DNA from: Brevibacterium antiquum
Lineage (GTDB): Bacteria; Actinomycetota; Actinomycetes; Actinomycetales; Brevibacteriaceae
Direction: 5' to 3'
NCBI RefSeq assembly: GCF_016107655.1
Contig: NZ_JABASX010000001.1
Coordinates: 434,001 to 498,000 of the forward strand
Length of the DNA stretch: 64,000 nt
In this document: positions 16,209-26,174 of the stretch, in pieces
Numbering within the stretch: position 1 is the stretch's first letter
How the letters are laid out: the number at the start of each line of letters is the position of its first letter
Program-made: the position numbers and the translations under genes
Notes under the pieces: model-generated
What the model was told of the DNA's origin: nothing
Seen by the model: the letters and a program-made list of their open reading frames with translations, nothing else
The model's database searches: none

Positions 16209-18437
16209 TCAGACCTTTGCGCTCAGGGTGGAGATGATCTCATTGAGCGTAGTCGAAGGCCGCATGACCGAGTCGAGCTTGGCCTCCTCCGGGTAGTAGT
16301 AGCCACCCAGGTCGGCAGGGCTTCCCTGGACTTCGAGGAGTTCGGCCGAGATCTTATCGGCGTTGGTCTCGAGAGCTTCGGCAACAGGCTTGATGGCCTC
16401 GGCCAGAGGCTCGTCCGTGGTCTGCTGGGCCAGGTTCTGCGCCCAGTAGAGGGTGAGGTAGAAGTGGCTGCCGCGGTTGTCGATCTCGCCGACCTTGCGT
16501 GACGGCGACTTGTTCTCTTCGAGGAACTTGCCGGTTGCTGCGTCGAGGGTGTCGGCGAGAACACCGGCACGAGCGTTGCCGTGGACGTTGAACTCGTGGC
16601 GGAAGGACTCGGCCAGGGCAAGGAACTCACCGAGAGAATCCCAGCGGAGGTGGTTCTCCTCGACCAGCTGCTGGACGTGCTTCGGGGCCGAACCGCCGGC
16701 ACCCGTCTCGAACAGGCCACCACCGGCGATGAGCGGAACCACGGAGAGCATCTTCGCCGAGGTGCCCAGTTCCAGGATCGGGAACAGGTCGGTGTTGTAG
16801 TCGCGCAGCACGTTGCCGGTCACCGAGATGGTGTCCTTGCCCTGGCGAATGCGATCAATCGAGAACTGAGTCGCCTCGACCGGGTTCATGATGCGGATAT
16901 CAAGGCCCTCGGTGTCGTGGTCGCCGAGGTACGCCTCGACCTTGGCCCGCAGGTTGCGGTCGTGGGCGCGGGTCTCGTCGAGCCAGAACACGGCTGGGGT
17001 GTCGGAGAGGCGCGCACGGGTGACGGCAAGCTTGACCCAGTCACGGACTGGGATGTCCTTGGTCTGGCAGGCACGCCAGATGTCACCGGCGGTGACATTA
17101 TGGGACAGAATGACCTCGCCGGCGGAGTTGACGACCTCGACGACGCCGTCCTGGGCGATCTCGAAGGTCTTGTCGTGGCTGCCGTACTCTTCGGCCTTCT
17201 GGGCCATGAGTCCCACGTTGGGAACGGTGCCCATCGTGGTCGGATCGAAGGCGCCGTTGGCACGGCAGTCCTCGATCACGGTCTGGTAGACACCGGCGTA
17301 GGAGGAGTCGGGGATGACGGCCAGGGCGTCCTGGGTCGCGTCGTCCTTGTTCCACATCTTGCCGCCCACGCGGATCATCGCCGGCATTGAGGCATCGACG
17401 ATGACGTCGGAGGGCACGTGCAGGTTGGTGATTCCCTTATCGGAATTCACCATCGCCAGGGAGGGGCCTTCGGCGATGCCCTTCTCGATACCGGCCTTGA
17501 CGCCGTCGGCCACGTCGGCCGGGAGAGCTTCGAGCCCGCCGAGGATGGCGGCCAGTCCGTTGTCCGAGGTCAGACCCGCCTCCGCGAGGGCTGCACCGTA
17601 TTCGGCGTAGACCTCGGGGAAGAACGCCTCGATGACGTGACCGAAGAGGATCGGGTCGGATACCTTCATCATGGTGGCCTTGAGGTGGACGGAGAACAAG
17701 ATGCCCTCGTCCTTGGCCCGTGCGATCTGGGCCTTGAGGAACTTGTGGAGTTCAGCCACATCCATCTTGGTGGCGTCGATGACCTCGTCGGCGAGGACCG
17801 GCAGCGATTCCTTGAGCACGACGGTCTCGCCCGAGGCGGGACGCAGACGAATCTGGAGGGTGTCATCGGCCGGGATGACAACGGACTTCTCATTGTCACG
17901 GAAGTCGCCGGCGGCCATGGTGGCGACATTGGTCTTCGAATCAGAAGACCACTCACCCATCGAATGAGGGTGGGCCTTCGCGAAGTTCTTCACTGCCTGT
18001 GGGGCGCGACGATCGGAGTTGCCCTCACGCAGGACCGGGTTGACTGCTGAGCCCTTGACCTTGTCATAGCGAGCCTTGGCATCGCGCTCATCATCGGTCG
18101 ACGGCTCGTCCGGGTAGTCAGGCAGTTCGTAGCCCTGGGACTGGAGCTCGGCGATGGTGGCCTTGAGCTGGGGGACGGAAGCCGAGATGTTGGGCAGCTT
18201 GATGATGTTGGCTTCTGGCTTCTTGGCCAGATCGCCCAGTTCCGACAGAGAGTCAGCGACCTGCTGGTCTGCAGGAAGGCGATCGGTGAACTGTGCCAGT
18301 ACACGCGCGGCCAGGGAGATGTCTCGGGTCTCGACCTCGACGCCCGCCGAGGTGGCGAAGGCTTCGATGATCGGCTTGAGCGAGTACGTCGCCAGGAGAG
18401 GCGCTTCATCGGTGCGCGTATAAATGATTTTGGCCAT
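16209..18437 (-). CDS. icd: monomeric NADP-dependent isocitrate dehydrogenase
   Basis: 742 residues, the size of the monomeric IDH class (about 740) as in Corynebacterium and Azotobacter, not the 400-residue dimeric class. It converts isocitrate to 2-oxoglutarate and CO2 with NADP in the TCA cycle, a main NADPH source in these bacteria. Recognisable stretches include the N-terminal [17 protein letters not shown], central [17 protein letters not shown] and the C-terminal GSAPKHVQQ region. It is divergent from the thymidine kinase gene. A minus-strand TAGGAT at 18480-18485 is a possible -10 box. Confidence 0.97.
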   Translation of the reverse strand: MAKIIYTRTDEAPLLATYSLKPIIEAFATSAGVEVETRDISLAARVLAQFTDRLPADQQVADSLSELGDLAKKPEANIIKLPNISASVPQLKATIAELQSQGYELPDYPDEPSTDDERDAKARYDKVKGSAVNPVLREGNSDRRAPQAVKNFAKAHPHSMGEWSSDSKTNVATMAAGDFRDNEKSVVIPADDTLQIRLRPASGETVVLKESLPVLADEVIDATKMDVAELHKFLKAQIARAKDEGILFSVHLKATMMKVSDPILFGHVIEAFFPEVYAEYGAALAEAGLTSDNGLAAILGGLEALPADVADGVKAGIEKGIAEGPSLAMVNSDKGITNLHVPSDVIVDASMPAMIRVGGKMWNKDDATQDALAVIPDSSYAGVYQTVIEDCRANGAFDPTTMGTVPNVGLMAQKAEEYGSHDKTFEIAQDGVVEVVNSAGEVILSHNVTAGDIWRACQTKDIPVRDWVKLAVTRARLSDTPAVFWLDETRAHDRNLRAKVEAYLGDHDTEGLDIRIMNPVEATQFSIDRIRQGKDTISVTGNVLRDYNTDLFPILELGTSAKMLSVVPLIAGGGLFETGAGGSAPKHVQQLVEENHLRWDSLGEFLALAESFRHEFNVHGNARAGVLADTLDAATGKFLEENKSPSRKVGEIDNRGSHFYLTLYWAQNLAQQTTDEPLAEAIKPVAEALETNADKISAELLEVQGSPADLGGYYYPEEAKLDSVMRPSTTLNEIISTLSAKV

Positions 18438-18479
18438 GGTGATGGACTACTCCACATCGTCTCGGGGTTTGACCACCCC

Positions 18480-18521
18480 ATCCTACCGTTGCCCCGGTTG
18501 CGCTCAGCTTCCCGGTAGGGT
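18480..18521. promoter_or_regulatory. divergent icd/tdk promoter region with inverted repeat
   Basis: CCTACCG (18482-18488) and CGGTAGG (18513-18519) form an inverted repeat. Each arm contains a -10-like hexamer facing outward: TAGGAT on the minus strand toward icd, and TAGGGT (18516-18521) on the plus strand toward tdk. No good -35 boxes were seen. Confidence 0.4.
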
Positions 18522-18550
18522 TCTGTTTCGTCACACACAACTAGACAATG

Positions 18551-18581
18551 ATCACGAACAGTTGAGAAATCATCACGAACA
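18551..18581. repeat. direct repeat ATCACGAACA x2 upstream of tdk
   Basis: ATCACGAACA occurs at 18551-18560 and 18572-18581, start-to-start 21 bp (two helical turns), within the probable tdk leader. It may be an operator or chance. Confidence 0.4.
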
Positions 18582-18598
18582 CCAGTGAGAGGACGACG

Positions 18599-19240
18599 GT
18601 GGCCAAGCTCTACTTCCGTTACGGGGCGATGAATTCCGGAAAATCGACCGCCCTGCTGCAGGCCGCCTTCAACTACGAGGAACGCGGCCAGCGAGTTCTG
18701 CTGGCCAAACCCCACATCGATACGAAGGGCGCCGGTGAGATCGTCTCCCGCCTCGGTGTGACCAGAGAAGTCGACTTCCTCATCCCCGCAGGCTCCGACG
18801 TTGAGACTATCTACCGTGAGCACGCTGACTACGTCGATCATGATGCTCTGCTCGAATCCATCGACACGCCTAAGGCCCGCGTGGCCTGCCTGCTCATCGA
18901 CGAAGCTCAGTTCCTCGAACCGCTCCAGGTGGATTCGCTCATGCGCATCGCCACCAACGCCTCGGTGCCGGTGATGTGCTATGGAATCAGGACCGATTTC
19001 CGCACCAAGGCCTTTCCCGGTTCTGCCCGACTGCTTGAGATTGCTCACACTTTGGAAGAACTCAAAACGATCTGCCGCTGCGGACGCAAGGCGATGTTCA
19101 ATGGACGGCTCGTCGACGGTCAATTCATCTTCGACGGTGACCAGGTGGCCATCGACGGCAACGCGGTGACCTATGAATCACTGTGCCCACGCTGTTATCT
19201 CCAGTACTCGGACGGTAGGCTGAGTGCGGTGGTCTCCTGA
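18599..19240 (+). CDS. tdk: thymidine kinase
   Basis: 213 residues, type II (TK1-like) thymidine kinase that phosphorylates thymidine for salvage into dTMP. P-loop GAMNSGKST is at 9-17, Walker B LLIDEAQFL near 99-107, and the lid/zinc ribbon has Cys pairs in ICRCG and CPRC. The lasso segment with Tyr (VTYESL) is present. GTG 18599 is chosen because GAGAGG lies 6 bp upstream and MAKLYFRYG aligns with the first strand. Many actinobacteria lack this gene. Confidence 0.95.
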   Translation: MAKLYFRYGAMNSGKSTALLQAAFNYEERGQRVLLAKPHIDTKGAGEIVSRLGVTREVDFLIPAGSDVETIYREHADYVDHDALLESIDTPKARVACLLIDEAQFLEPLQVDSLMRIATNASVPVMCYGIRTDFRTKAFPGSARLLEIAHTLEELKTICRCGRKAMFNGRLVDGQFIFDGDQVAIDGNAVTYESLCPRCYLQYSDGRLSAVVS

Positions 19241-19303
19241 CCTTCCAACAGCACTCCTGACCTCGAACATCTCATCTGATCTCGAACCTCGCTAGGAGCA
19301 CTC

Positions 19304-20071
19304 TTGCGCATTGCAGTCCACCCCCTCAATGACAATCCGGGTTCACCGGCCATCGTCTTCGGAAACGCCCTCGGCACCAGGGTCTCCCTCTGGGCAGCGG
19401 TCGCTGCCAGGTTGGCCGATGACTACCAGATCTACCTCAGCGATCTTCCCGGTCACACATTTCCTCGAAACGATGACGGGGCGGACTTCACGGTCTCCGA
19501 CCTCGCAGCCGGGCTCGTCACCAGCCTGGCGGAGCTCGGAGTGGAGAAATTCACGTACTGCGGTGTCTCGATCTCGGGCGGCATCGGACTGACGTTGGCA
19601 CTCGAACACCCTGACTCGCTGACCGGTCTTGTGGCTTGTGCGACGGCGACGAAGTTCGGCACCGACGAATCCTGGGCCGAACGAATCAAGGACGTCGCAG
19701 AGGACGGCACCCGCGGCCAGCTCGACGACACCGCCGACCGGTGGTTCGCCGCCGGTTTCCTCACCGAGGACATCGCATCGGGACCGGCCATCCTCACGGA
19801 CCTGGCAATGATCGATGATGCTGCCTATATCGCCTGTGCAAGGGCTGTGACGCAGTACGACGTGACTGGGCGCCTTGCGGCTGTCACCACGCCGACCCTG
19901 TTCATCGCCGGATCACAGGATCCGGGCTTCACCCCCGAGGCCATGGCCGAGCTGTCGGCACAGGTGGCCGACTCAGCGATGGTCGTCATCCCGGATGCGG
20001 CTCATCTGCCGATGGCCGAACATCCCGATATCGTCTTCGACCACATCGAGGCGTTCTTGAGTAGGGTGTAG
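19304..20071 (+). CDS. alpha/beta fold hydrolase (3-oxoadipate enol-lactonase-like)
   Basis: 255 residues. The order IVFGNALGTRVSLW, then LSDLPGHTFP, nucleophile strand YCGVSISGG (Ser in GVS), ITGSQD-type FIAGSQDPG and the C-terminal AAHLPMAEHP with catalytic His matches PcaD-like hydrolases. No other protocatechuate-pathway genes are nearby, so PcaD function is not assured. The start is TTG 19304, preceded by AGGAG with a 5-bp gap. The gene ends 42 bp before the anion symporter, which has its own AGGAG. Confidence 0.82.
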   Translation: MRIAVHPLNDNPGSPAIVFGNALGTRVSLWAAVAARLADDYQIYLSDLPGHTFPRNDDGADFTVSDLAAGLVTSLAELGVEKFTYCGVSISGGIGLTLALEHPDSLTGLVACATATKFGTDESWAERIKDVAEDGTRGQLDDTADRWFAAGFLTEDIASGPAILTDLAMIDDAAYIACARAVTQYDVTGRLAAVTTPTLFIAGSQDPGFTPEAMAELSAQVADSAMVVIPDAAHLPMAEHPDIVFDHIEAFLSRV

Positions 20072-20113
20072 ATGTAGTCCACAGCATCCGATCTTGCTCA
20101 ATGAGGAGCGCAG

Positions 20114-21709
20114 ATGACTCAGGAACAGCACTCACGAACTGACAACTCCGCCGAGCTCAATGAACTCTCACCGGGTGAGAGGGCCCCTGGGTTGTCCAAG
20201 CAGGCGGTGCGCATTCGCTGGACCGGGTTCCTGCTCGGGCTCATCCTGTCGACCCTCGTCTATGCGATCATGCCCGACGGGGTCGAGCACGGCGCGAAGC
20301 TGACAGCTGCTGTCGCCGTGTTGATGGCTGTGTGGTGGATGACCGAGGCGCTGCCGATCGCGGCTACCTCTCTGCTGCCGCTCGTGGCCTTTCCCGTCTT
20401 CGGCACCGAGGTCGAGATGGACACCGTCGGTGCGTCCTACGGCAATCCGATCATCTTCCTGTTCCTCGGTGGATTCCTCATCGCGCTGGCCATGCAACGA
20501 TGGAACCTGCACCGGCGAATCGCCCTCGTTACGCTGTCCGTCATGGGCAACAAGCCGGGACCGATGATCGCCGGGTTTATGATCGCCACCGGCTTCGTCT
20601 CCATGTGGGTATCGAACACGGCGACGGCGGTGATGATGCTGCCCATCGGAATCTCCGTCCTGATGATCGTGAGCAAGGTCGTCGGAGGAGCCATCACAGA
20701 CGCTTCGGACACCGACGCCGCGGACTCAGACGACAGTCAGGACGCCACCGGGCTCGACGCCGTGGTGAAGTCCAACTTCGGCACCGCACTCATGCTGGGC
20801 ATCGCCTATTCGGCATCAATCGGGTCCCTCGGCACCATTATCGGCACACCGCCGAACCTCTTCCTCGTCGGATACCTCAAGGACAACCACGACATCTCCA
20901 TCGGCTTCGGCCAGTGGATGCTCATCGGGGTCCCTCTGGCGGTCGTGATGATGGTCATCGCCTGGTTCCTTCTGGTCAAAGTGCTGTTCAAGCCTGAGAT
21001 CGATGAGATCCCCGGAGGTCGGGAACTCATCCGTGAGGAATTGCAGAAGCTCGGTCCGATGTCGACCGGGGAAAAGCTGGTGCTGGGCATGTTCGTCCTC
21101 GCCGCGGTCAGCTGGATCTCCCTGCCGCTGATCTTCGAGGAGCCACCGATCAGCGATGAGGGCATCGCGATGGTCATCGGTCTCCTCCTCTTCCTCATTC
21201 CCGGCGGAGCCAATCGGGGAGTCCGCCTCCTCGACTGGGACACTGCCGAGAAGCTGCCCTGGGGTGTGCTCCTCCTCTTCGGCGGTGGTTTGGCCCTGTC
21301 CGGGCAGTTCTCCTCCTCGGGACTGACCGAGTGGATCGGCAAGTCCACGAGCGGATTGGGAGTCCTGCCGACAGTCTTCGTCGTCGCGATCTTCGCCTTG
21401 ATCATCCTGTTCCTCACGGAGCTGACCTCGAATACCGCGACTGCGGCCACCTTCGTTCCCGTCGTCGGCGGGGTGGCGCTGGGACTTGACCTCGATCCGT
21501 TGCTGCTGACGATTCCGGTGGCTCTGGCCGCGACATGCGCATTCATGCTTCCCGTCGCAACACCGCCGAACGCCGTGGCCTACGGTTCGGGATATGTGAC
21601 GGTGGCGCAGATGGTCAAAGGCGGACTGTGGCTCAACGTCATCGGGATCGTCCTCATCACGGTCACGGTGTATGTCTTGGCCGTACCAGTATTCAACATC
21701 GTGCTCTGA
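20114..21709 (+). CDS. DASS/SLC13 family sodium-coupled anion symporter
   Basis: 531 residues with about 11-12 hydrophobic segments. The two pseudo-symmetric SNT substrate/sodium motifs are visible, SNTAT at 167-171 and SNTATAATF near 438, along with WWMTEALPI and the ATPPNAVAYGSG signature near the end. Members import C4-dicarboxylates, citrate or, less often, sulfate. A hydrophilic acidic loop (about 195-215, Asp-rich) interrupts the N-terminal half. AGGAG precedes ATG 20114. It may feed TCA intermediates; the substrate is not readable from sequence. Confidence 0.92.
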   Translation: MTQEQHSRTDNSAELNELSPGERAPGLSKQAVRIRWTGFLLGLILSTLVYAIMPDGVEHGAKLTAAVAVLMAVWWMTEALPIAATSLLPLVAFPVFGTEVEMDTVGASYGNPIIFLFLGGFLIALAMQRWNLHRRIALVTLSVMGNKPGPMIAGFMIATGFVSMWVSNTATAVMMLPIGISVLMIVSKVVGGAITDASDTDAADSDDSQDATGLDAVVKSNFGTALMLGIAYSASIGSLGTIIGTPPNLFLVGYLKDNHDISIGFGQWMLIGVPLAVVMMVIAWFLLVKVLFKPEIDEIPGGRELIREELQKLGPMSTGEKLVLGMFVLAAVSWISLPLIFEEPPISDEGIAMVIGLLLFLIPGGANRGVRLLDWDTAEKLPWGVLLLFGGGLALSGQFSSSGLTEWIGKSTSGLGVLPTVFVVAIFALIILFLTELTSNTATAATFVPVVGGVALGLDLDPLLLTIPVALAATCAFMLPVATPPNAVAYGSGYVTVAQMVKGGLWLNVIGIVLITVTVYVLAVPVFNIVL

Positions 21710-21738
21710 ACCACGAGAAATCTTGGCAGACTGGTGGC

Positions 21739-22809
21739 ATGACTCAACTCTTCTCACCCATGACAATGCGCGGAACTGAGATCGCCAACCGCATCTGGCT
21801 CGCCCCGATGTGCCAGTACTCCTGCGAATCCGAAGATGGGATGCCCAACACCTGGCATCTCGTTCACCTGGGCGCGCGTGCCCAGGGCGGGTTCGGACTC
21901 ATCCTCACCGAGGCCTCCGCTGTCCTCCCCGAAGGTCGAATCTCGCCCCAGGACGCTGGCATCTGGAATGACGATCAGGCAGAGGCTTGGTCCTCGATCA
22001 CTGACTTCGTCCATTCGCAGGGCAGTCGCATCGGTGTGCAGCTGGCACACGCGGGCCGCAAGGCCAGCACCTACCGTCCCTTCGAGGGCAATCCTCGGGG
22101 CAGCGTCCCCGAGTCCGAGGGCGGTTGGCCCACCCTCGGTGCCAGTGCCATCGCCTATCCCGGATACGAAGAGCCGCAGGAGATGACGAAGGACGACATC
22201 GCCGAGGTGGTCGATGCCTTCGCCGCGGCCGCTGTCCGAGCCGTTGATGCCGGGTTCGACCTCGTCGAACTCCACGCTGCCCACGGCTACCTGCTCCATT
22301 CGTTCCTGTCTCCGCTGTCGAATGAACGCAGCGATGAGTACGGCGGCGACCTCGCCGGACGTTCGCGAATGCTGACCGAGACCTACCAGGCCGTGCGCGC
22401 GGCCGTGGGCGAGGAGGTGCCCGTATTCGTCCGTCTCTCTGCCAGCGAATGGCGTGAAGGCGGCTTCGACATCGCCGAGGCCGTCGTGGTCTCCCGTGAC
22501 CTCAAGGAACGCGGCGTCGACCTCATCGATGTCTCCTCCGGAGGCAACTTTCCCGTCAAGGTTCCCGTCGGTCCCGGATACCAGGTGCCGCTGTCGGCGG
22601 CGATCCACGCAGAAGGTGTGAGCACAGGCAGCGTCGGCCTCATCACGGACCCGGAGCAGGCGGAGACGATCCTGGCCTCGGAACAGGCCGACGCGATCTT
22701 CCTGGCCCGGGCGGCACTGCGTGAACCGGCCTGGCCGCAGCGAGCAGCCCACGATCTCGGAGTCGAACCGGGACCGTATCCACCGCAGTACACAAGAGGA
22801 GCATGGTGA
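21739..22809 (+). CDS. old yellow enzyme-type NADH:flavin oxidoreductase (YqjM-like)
   Basis: 356 residues, FMN-dependent TIM-barrel ene-reductase. YqjM-class features are LAPMCQYS (active-site Cys), QLAHAGRKAS, the substrate-binding HAAHGYLLHSFLSP pair of His residues, SNERSDEYGG and the phosphate-binding C-terminal AIFLARAALREP. Such enzymes reduce activated C=C bonds with NAD(P)H and often respond to electrophile stress. ATG 21739 is used because the protein then starts MTQLFSPMTMRG as in homologues. CAGACT six bases upstream is a weak leaderless-type box. The metallo-hydrolase gene follows after 7 bp. Confidence 0.93.
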   Translation: MTQLFSPMTMRGTEIANRIWLAPMCQYSCESEDGMPNTWHLVHLGARAQGGFGLILTEASAVLPEGRISPQDAGIWNDDQAEAWSSITDFVHSQGSRIGVQLAHAGRKASTYRPFEGNPRGSVPESEGGWPTLGASAIAYPGYEEPQEMTKDDIAEVVDAFAAAAVRAVDAGFDLVELHAAHGYLLHSFLSPLSNERSDEYGGDLAGRSRMLTETYQAVRAAVGEEVPVFVRLSASEWREGGFDIAEAVVVSRDLKERGVDLIDVSSGGNFPVKVPVGPGYQVPLSAAIHAEGVSTGSVGLITDPEQAETILASEQADAIFLARAALREPAWPQRAAHDLGVEPGPYPPQYTRGAW

Positions 22810-22816
22810 ACCGACA

Positions 22817-23473
22817 ATGACGAACACTATCGAAACCGAACACGTCGTCATCCGCAGCATCGCAGTGTCCGAGATGGCGAACAACGTCTACCTGATCACG
22901 GCCAAGGAATCAGGGTCCCAGGTCCTCATCGACGCAGCCGACGATGCTGAGGCGATCAAGGATCTCATCGCCTCGGGGGCCGAGGACACCTCGGCAGATC
23001 CTGAGTTGCACGCGATCATCACCACACACCAGCACTGGGATCATATTCGGGCTCTTCCGGCCACCTCGGCGGCGTTCCCCGACGCGATGACGATTGCAGG
23101 CAGCGACGATGTGGAGGCGATCACAGCGGCTGAGGGCGTGGAGATCGCACGCGCGGTCGACCACCTCGACGTCGGAGACTTCGGCGGCTTCGTCCTGCAG
23201 GCGATCGTCCTCCGCGGTCACACGCCGGGATCGATCGCCCTGCTGCTGCGCGACGGGGGAGAGACCATCCTCTTCTCGGGTGATTCGCTGTTCCCCGGTG
23301 GGCCCGGCAAGACCTGGAGCACAGAGGACTTCACCTCCCTGATGGACGACTTGGAGGAGCGGGTCTTCGACCAGCTGCCCGATGAGACGAAGGTGCTGCC
23401 CGGGCACGGTGATGACACGACGTTGGGCGAGGAACGCCCGAAGCTGGCCGAATGGCGCGAACGCGGCTGGTGA
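22817..23473 (+). CDS. MBL-fold metallo-hydrolase (glyoxalase II-like)
   Basis: 218 residues. The zinc motif HQHWDH is at 71-76, and a second-shell ligand region RGHTPGS, FSGDSLF and the final PGHGDDTT follow in the glyoxalase II order. These enzymes hydrolyse thioesters or related bonds. Being 7 bp behind the ene-reductase, it is probably in the same transcript, consistent with detoxification of reactive carbonyls. ATG 22817 is the start; an upstream in-frame ATG lies inside the reductase gene. The stop region pairs with that of the convergent gene (TGATCAG/CTGATCA, 23471-23493). Confidence 0.88.
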   Translation: MTNTIETEHVVIRSIAVSEMANNVYLITAKESGSQVLIDAADDAEAIKDLIASGAEDTSADPELHAIITTHQHWDHIRALPATSAAFPDAMTIAGSDDVEAITAAEGVEIARAVDHLDVGDFGGFVLQAIVLRGHTPGSIALLLRDGGETILFSGDSLFPGGPGKTWSTEDFTSLMDDLEERVFDQLPDETKVLPGHGDDTTLGEERPKLAEWRERGW

Positions 23474-23490
23474 TCAGTCGGAACAGCTGA

Positions 23491-24081
23491 TCAGCTGGGC
23501 AGGGCGGCGAAGCCGATGCCTGCCCAGATGATGGTAGCCACAAGTGCGGCGATGATGCCGAAATTCCACGTAGTGGTGATGGTGCGTTCGCCGCGAGGGT
23601 TCGCCAGCTCCTCGTCGCTGAGGCCGGAGTAGCGGTCGAGCACGGTATCGACAGCGGGATTCGGATTGTCCATCAGCCTGCGAATGCCGTGCTCGTCCTT
23701 CTCCATCTTCTTACCCCGGCTGGCCAAGGGCCACGACGAGAAGATCTTCTCATGGGTGCGCACTCCGAGCCCGAAGTGGATATCAAACCCGTCGACGAGG
23801 TTCCAGGGGATGCGCACCGACTTCAGGGGATTGATCAGTGCGATCTCCTTGTGCCCCAGCTCGACGCGAGGAAACCGGTAGAGGGCGTAGACAACGGTGA
23901 TGATGGCGACCGGGATTCCTGCCACGGCCAGGCCTCGTGCTGTGAAGTCTCCGACGATGATCGAGCCCAGGCCGATCACACAGAGCCCCGCGATGACGAA
24001 GAAGAGCACTGTCGAGCTCGTCGTCCGCACGACCGTCGGCTGATTGTTCCCTGAATTGCGATCTATCTCACTGTTCACCAC
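23491..24081 (-). CDS. PH-domain (bPH-type) membrane protein
   Basis: 196 residues. Two N-terminal transmembrane segments (about 23-65) are followed by a bacterial PH-like domain (about 70-125: YRFPRVELGHKEIALINPLKSVRIPWNLVDGFD), and a last transmembrane segment at 173-192. This layout fits the bPH_6 type family common in actinobacteria; function unknown. The start is GTG 24081, supported by TAGGAT six bases upstream, giving a leaderless transcript. An in-frame GTG follows at once. Confidence 0.75.
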   Translation of the reverse strand: MVNSEIDRNSGNNQPTVVRTTSSTVLFFVIAGLCVIGLGSIIVGDFTARGLAVAGIPVAIITVVYALYRFPRVELGHKEIALINPLKSVRIPWNLVDGFDIHFGLGVRTHEKIFSSWPLASRGKKMEKDEHGIRRLMDNPNPAVDTVLDRYSGLSDEELANPRGERTITTTWNFGIIAALVATIIWAGIGFAALPS

Positions 24082-24087
24082 CTGAAC

Positions 24088-24093
24088 ATCCTA
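24088..24093 (-). promoter_or_regulatory. -10 box for leaderless bPH-protein mRNA
   Basis: TAGGAT on the minus strand, 6 nt, then GTG at 24081. Confidence 0.45.
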
Positions 24094-24126
24094 TCCACTG
24101 AGACTCCGGGTTGTGTGCATGTTTCC

Positions 24127-24154
24127 TTGATCTCGAAACGGTAACGATTATGAA
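24127..24154 (+). promoter_or_regulatory. candidate promoter of the peptide ABC operon
   Basis: TTGATC (24127-24132), a 16-bp spacer and TATGAA (24149-24154). The implied leader is about 170 nt and contains two short hairpins: CATGT/ACATG at 24212-24226 and CACTCCC/GGGAGTG at 24237-24255. No known riboswitch was recognised. Confidence 0.4.
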
Positions 24155-24329
24155 ATATGCTCAGCATGTGGACTCCGTCACAGTGCCGCGTGAATTAACT
24201 TTGAGGCATTCCATGTGAAAAACATGAACGCGGTCACACTCCCGACCAGGGAGTGATCGAGCGCATCACGCCCCGGATTGTGGGCGTGGCTACACGGGCG
24301 AAACAGCCTCATGACAACAAGGAGAGAAC

Positions 24330-26135
24330 GTGAAAAAGCGCTTCCTCGCGGCCGGAGCCTCAGTTGCCGCAGCAGCAATGGTGCTCACTGCGTGCACACC
24401 CCCCGGCGGCGGAGACGATGAGAAGTCGTCAGAGAAATCAAGCATCAACATCGGATGGAACGAATCCTTCCGGTCGATGAACACATTGACGGCCAACGGC
24501 AACGCCACATCGAACGCCATTCTCACCTACATGATGAATGACAACTTCGGATACTACGACGGTGAACTCGAGGTCCAAGACGGATCTCTGGGCAAGGTCG
24601 AGCAGATATCAGAAGACCCTCTGAAGGTCAAGTACACCTTCAACGACGATGCCAAATGGTCCGATGGCACTCCGGTCGATGCAGCCGACTTGGCTCTGAC
24701 CTGGGCTGGAACATCGGCAAACTTCAATACAGTCAAACAGAACAACGCTGACGACGGATCGGTGAAGGAGAACGACGCGAAGACGGTCTACTTCGACTCG
24801 TCCACCGCAGGTTCGGCACTGATCAAGGACTTCCCGGAGATCTCGGAAGACGGCAAGGAGATCACCCTCTCCTATTCGAAGCCCTATGCCGACTGGCAGA
24901 CAGAATTCGGCACCGGTGCAGACGGCGTCGGTGTCCCCGCCCACATTGTGGCCAAAAAGGCGCTGGGCGTCGACGATCCCGAAAAGGGCAAGCAGGCCAT
25001 CCTCAAGGCGATCAAGGACAAGGACACCAAGAAGCTGTCCAAGATCTCGAACACCTGGAACACCGGCTTCGACTTCACCTCGATGCCCAAGGACAAGGAC
25101 CTCCTCGTCCACAACGGTCCGTACAAGATGACTGACTTCAAAGAGGGCCAGTACGTCACTCTCGAACTCGACGATAAGTACACGGGACCGGTCAAGCCGA
25201 AGGTCGACACCGTCACGGTTCGCTACAACGGCGACCCGATGGCCATGATTCAGGCGATCGAAAACGGCGAAGTCGACATGACCCAGCCACAGGCCACGGC
25301 CGACGTCCTCTCCGCTGCTGAAGACCTTGACGGTGTGAGCGTCGATGCGGCCGACGGCGCAACCTACGAGCACGTCGACTTCACCTTCGACAACAAGGGT
25401 CCCTTCGACCCAGAGGCCCATGGCGGCGATAAGGAGAAGGCGAAGAAGGTTCGTCAGGCGTTCCTCAAGACCGTTCCTCGTAAGGACATCGTCGACAAGA
25501 TCATCAAGCCGCTCAACGACAAGGCCGTCACCCGCGATTCATACTCGCAGGTTCCCGGCTCGCCGATGTACGACGCGATCACCAAGGAGAACGGAGTTGC
25601 CGACGCCACCGACGTCGACATCGCCGCAGCCAAGAAGCTTCTCAAAGAGGCCGGTGCCGATGCACCCAAGGTCCGCGTGATGTACGACAACACGAACTCG
25701 CGTCGTCAGCAGGAGTTCCAGCTCATCAAGGAATCGGCTGAGAAGGCCGGTTTCAAGATCGAAGACGTCGGAGACGTCAACTGGGGCACCCGCCTCGGCG
25801 ACGGCACCTACGATGTCTCGCTGTTCGGCTGGCAGTCGGAAGGAACCGGAGTCACTGAGAACGATGCGAACTTCCGCACCGGCGCGCAGAACAACTACGG
25901 CGGCTACTCGAGCAAGAAGATGGACAAGATCCTCGATAAGCTGCTCGTGTCCAAGGAAGACGAGCAGGAGAAGCTGCTCGTCGACATGGAGAAGCAGCTG
26001 AGCGAGGACGCCTTCGGCGCACCGATCTTCCAGTTCCCTGAGCTGACGATCTACCGTGACAAGGTCAAGAACGTGAAGTCCACGGCCGTGTCACCGACCA
26101 TGTTCTGGAACTACTGGGAGTGGGAGACCAACTGA
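24330..26135 (+). CDS. peptide-type ABC transporter substrate-binding lipoprotein
   Basis: 601 residues, family 5 (OppA/DppA-like) solute-binding protein anchored by the lipobox LTAC (Cys23) after a signal peptide starting MKKRFLAAG. KWSDGTPVDAADLALTW and the C-terminal lobe with YDVSLFGWQSEG are typical of the family. GTG 24330 follows AAGGAGAGAAC. It heads the operon with two permeases and a double ATPase. In mycobacteria the related lipoprotein LpqW also sits beside typA but without a transporter, so this could be the ancestral arrangement. The ligand, oligopeptide or otherwise, cannot be told. Confidence 0.92.
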   Translation: MKKRFLAAGASVAAAAMVLTACTPPGGGDDEKSSEKSSINIGWNESFRSMNTLTANGNATSNAILTYMMNDNFGYYDGELEVQDGSLGKVEQISEDPLKVKYTFNDDAKWSDGTPVDAADLALTWAGTSANFNTVKQNNADDGSVKENDAKTVYFDSSTAGSALIKDFPEISEDGKEITLSYSKPYADWQTEFGTGADGVGVPAHIVAKKALGVDDPEKGKQAILKAIKDKDTKKLSKISNTWNTGFDFTSMPKDKDLLVHNGPYKMTDFKEGQYVTLELDDKYTGPVKPKVDTVTVRYNGDPMAMIQAIENGEVDMTQPQATADVLSAAEDLDGVSVDAADGATYEHVDFTFDNKGPFDPEAHGGDKEKAKKVRQAFLKTVPRKDIVDKIIKPLNDKAVTRDSYSQVPGSPMYDAITKENGVADATDVDIAAAKKLLKEAGADAPKVRVMYDNTNSRRQQEFQLIKESAEKAGFKIEDVGDVNWGTRLGDGTYDVSLFGWQSEGTGVTENDANFRTGAQNNYGGYSSKKMDKILDKLLVSKEDEQEKLLVDMEKQLSEDAFGAPIFQFPELTIYRDKVKNVKSTAVSPTMFWNYWEWETN

Positions 26136-26174
26136 TCCGCGACTGACGCGGTCGGTTCTCCTTCACCCCCAGCT

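Noticed and set aside
17990..19123. 377-codon minus-strand frame across the icd/tdk divergent region
   Set aside because: It crosses the intergenic region and overlaps both icd and tdk, which have unambiguous products.
24155..24329. Possible riboswitch in the long leader of the ABC operon
   Set aside because: Only short hairpins are visible and no conserved riboswitch core could be recognised.
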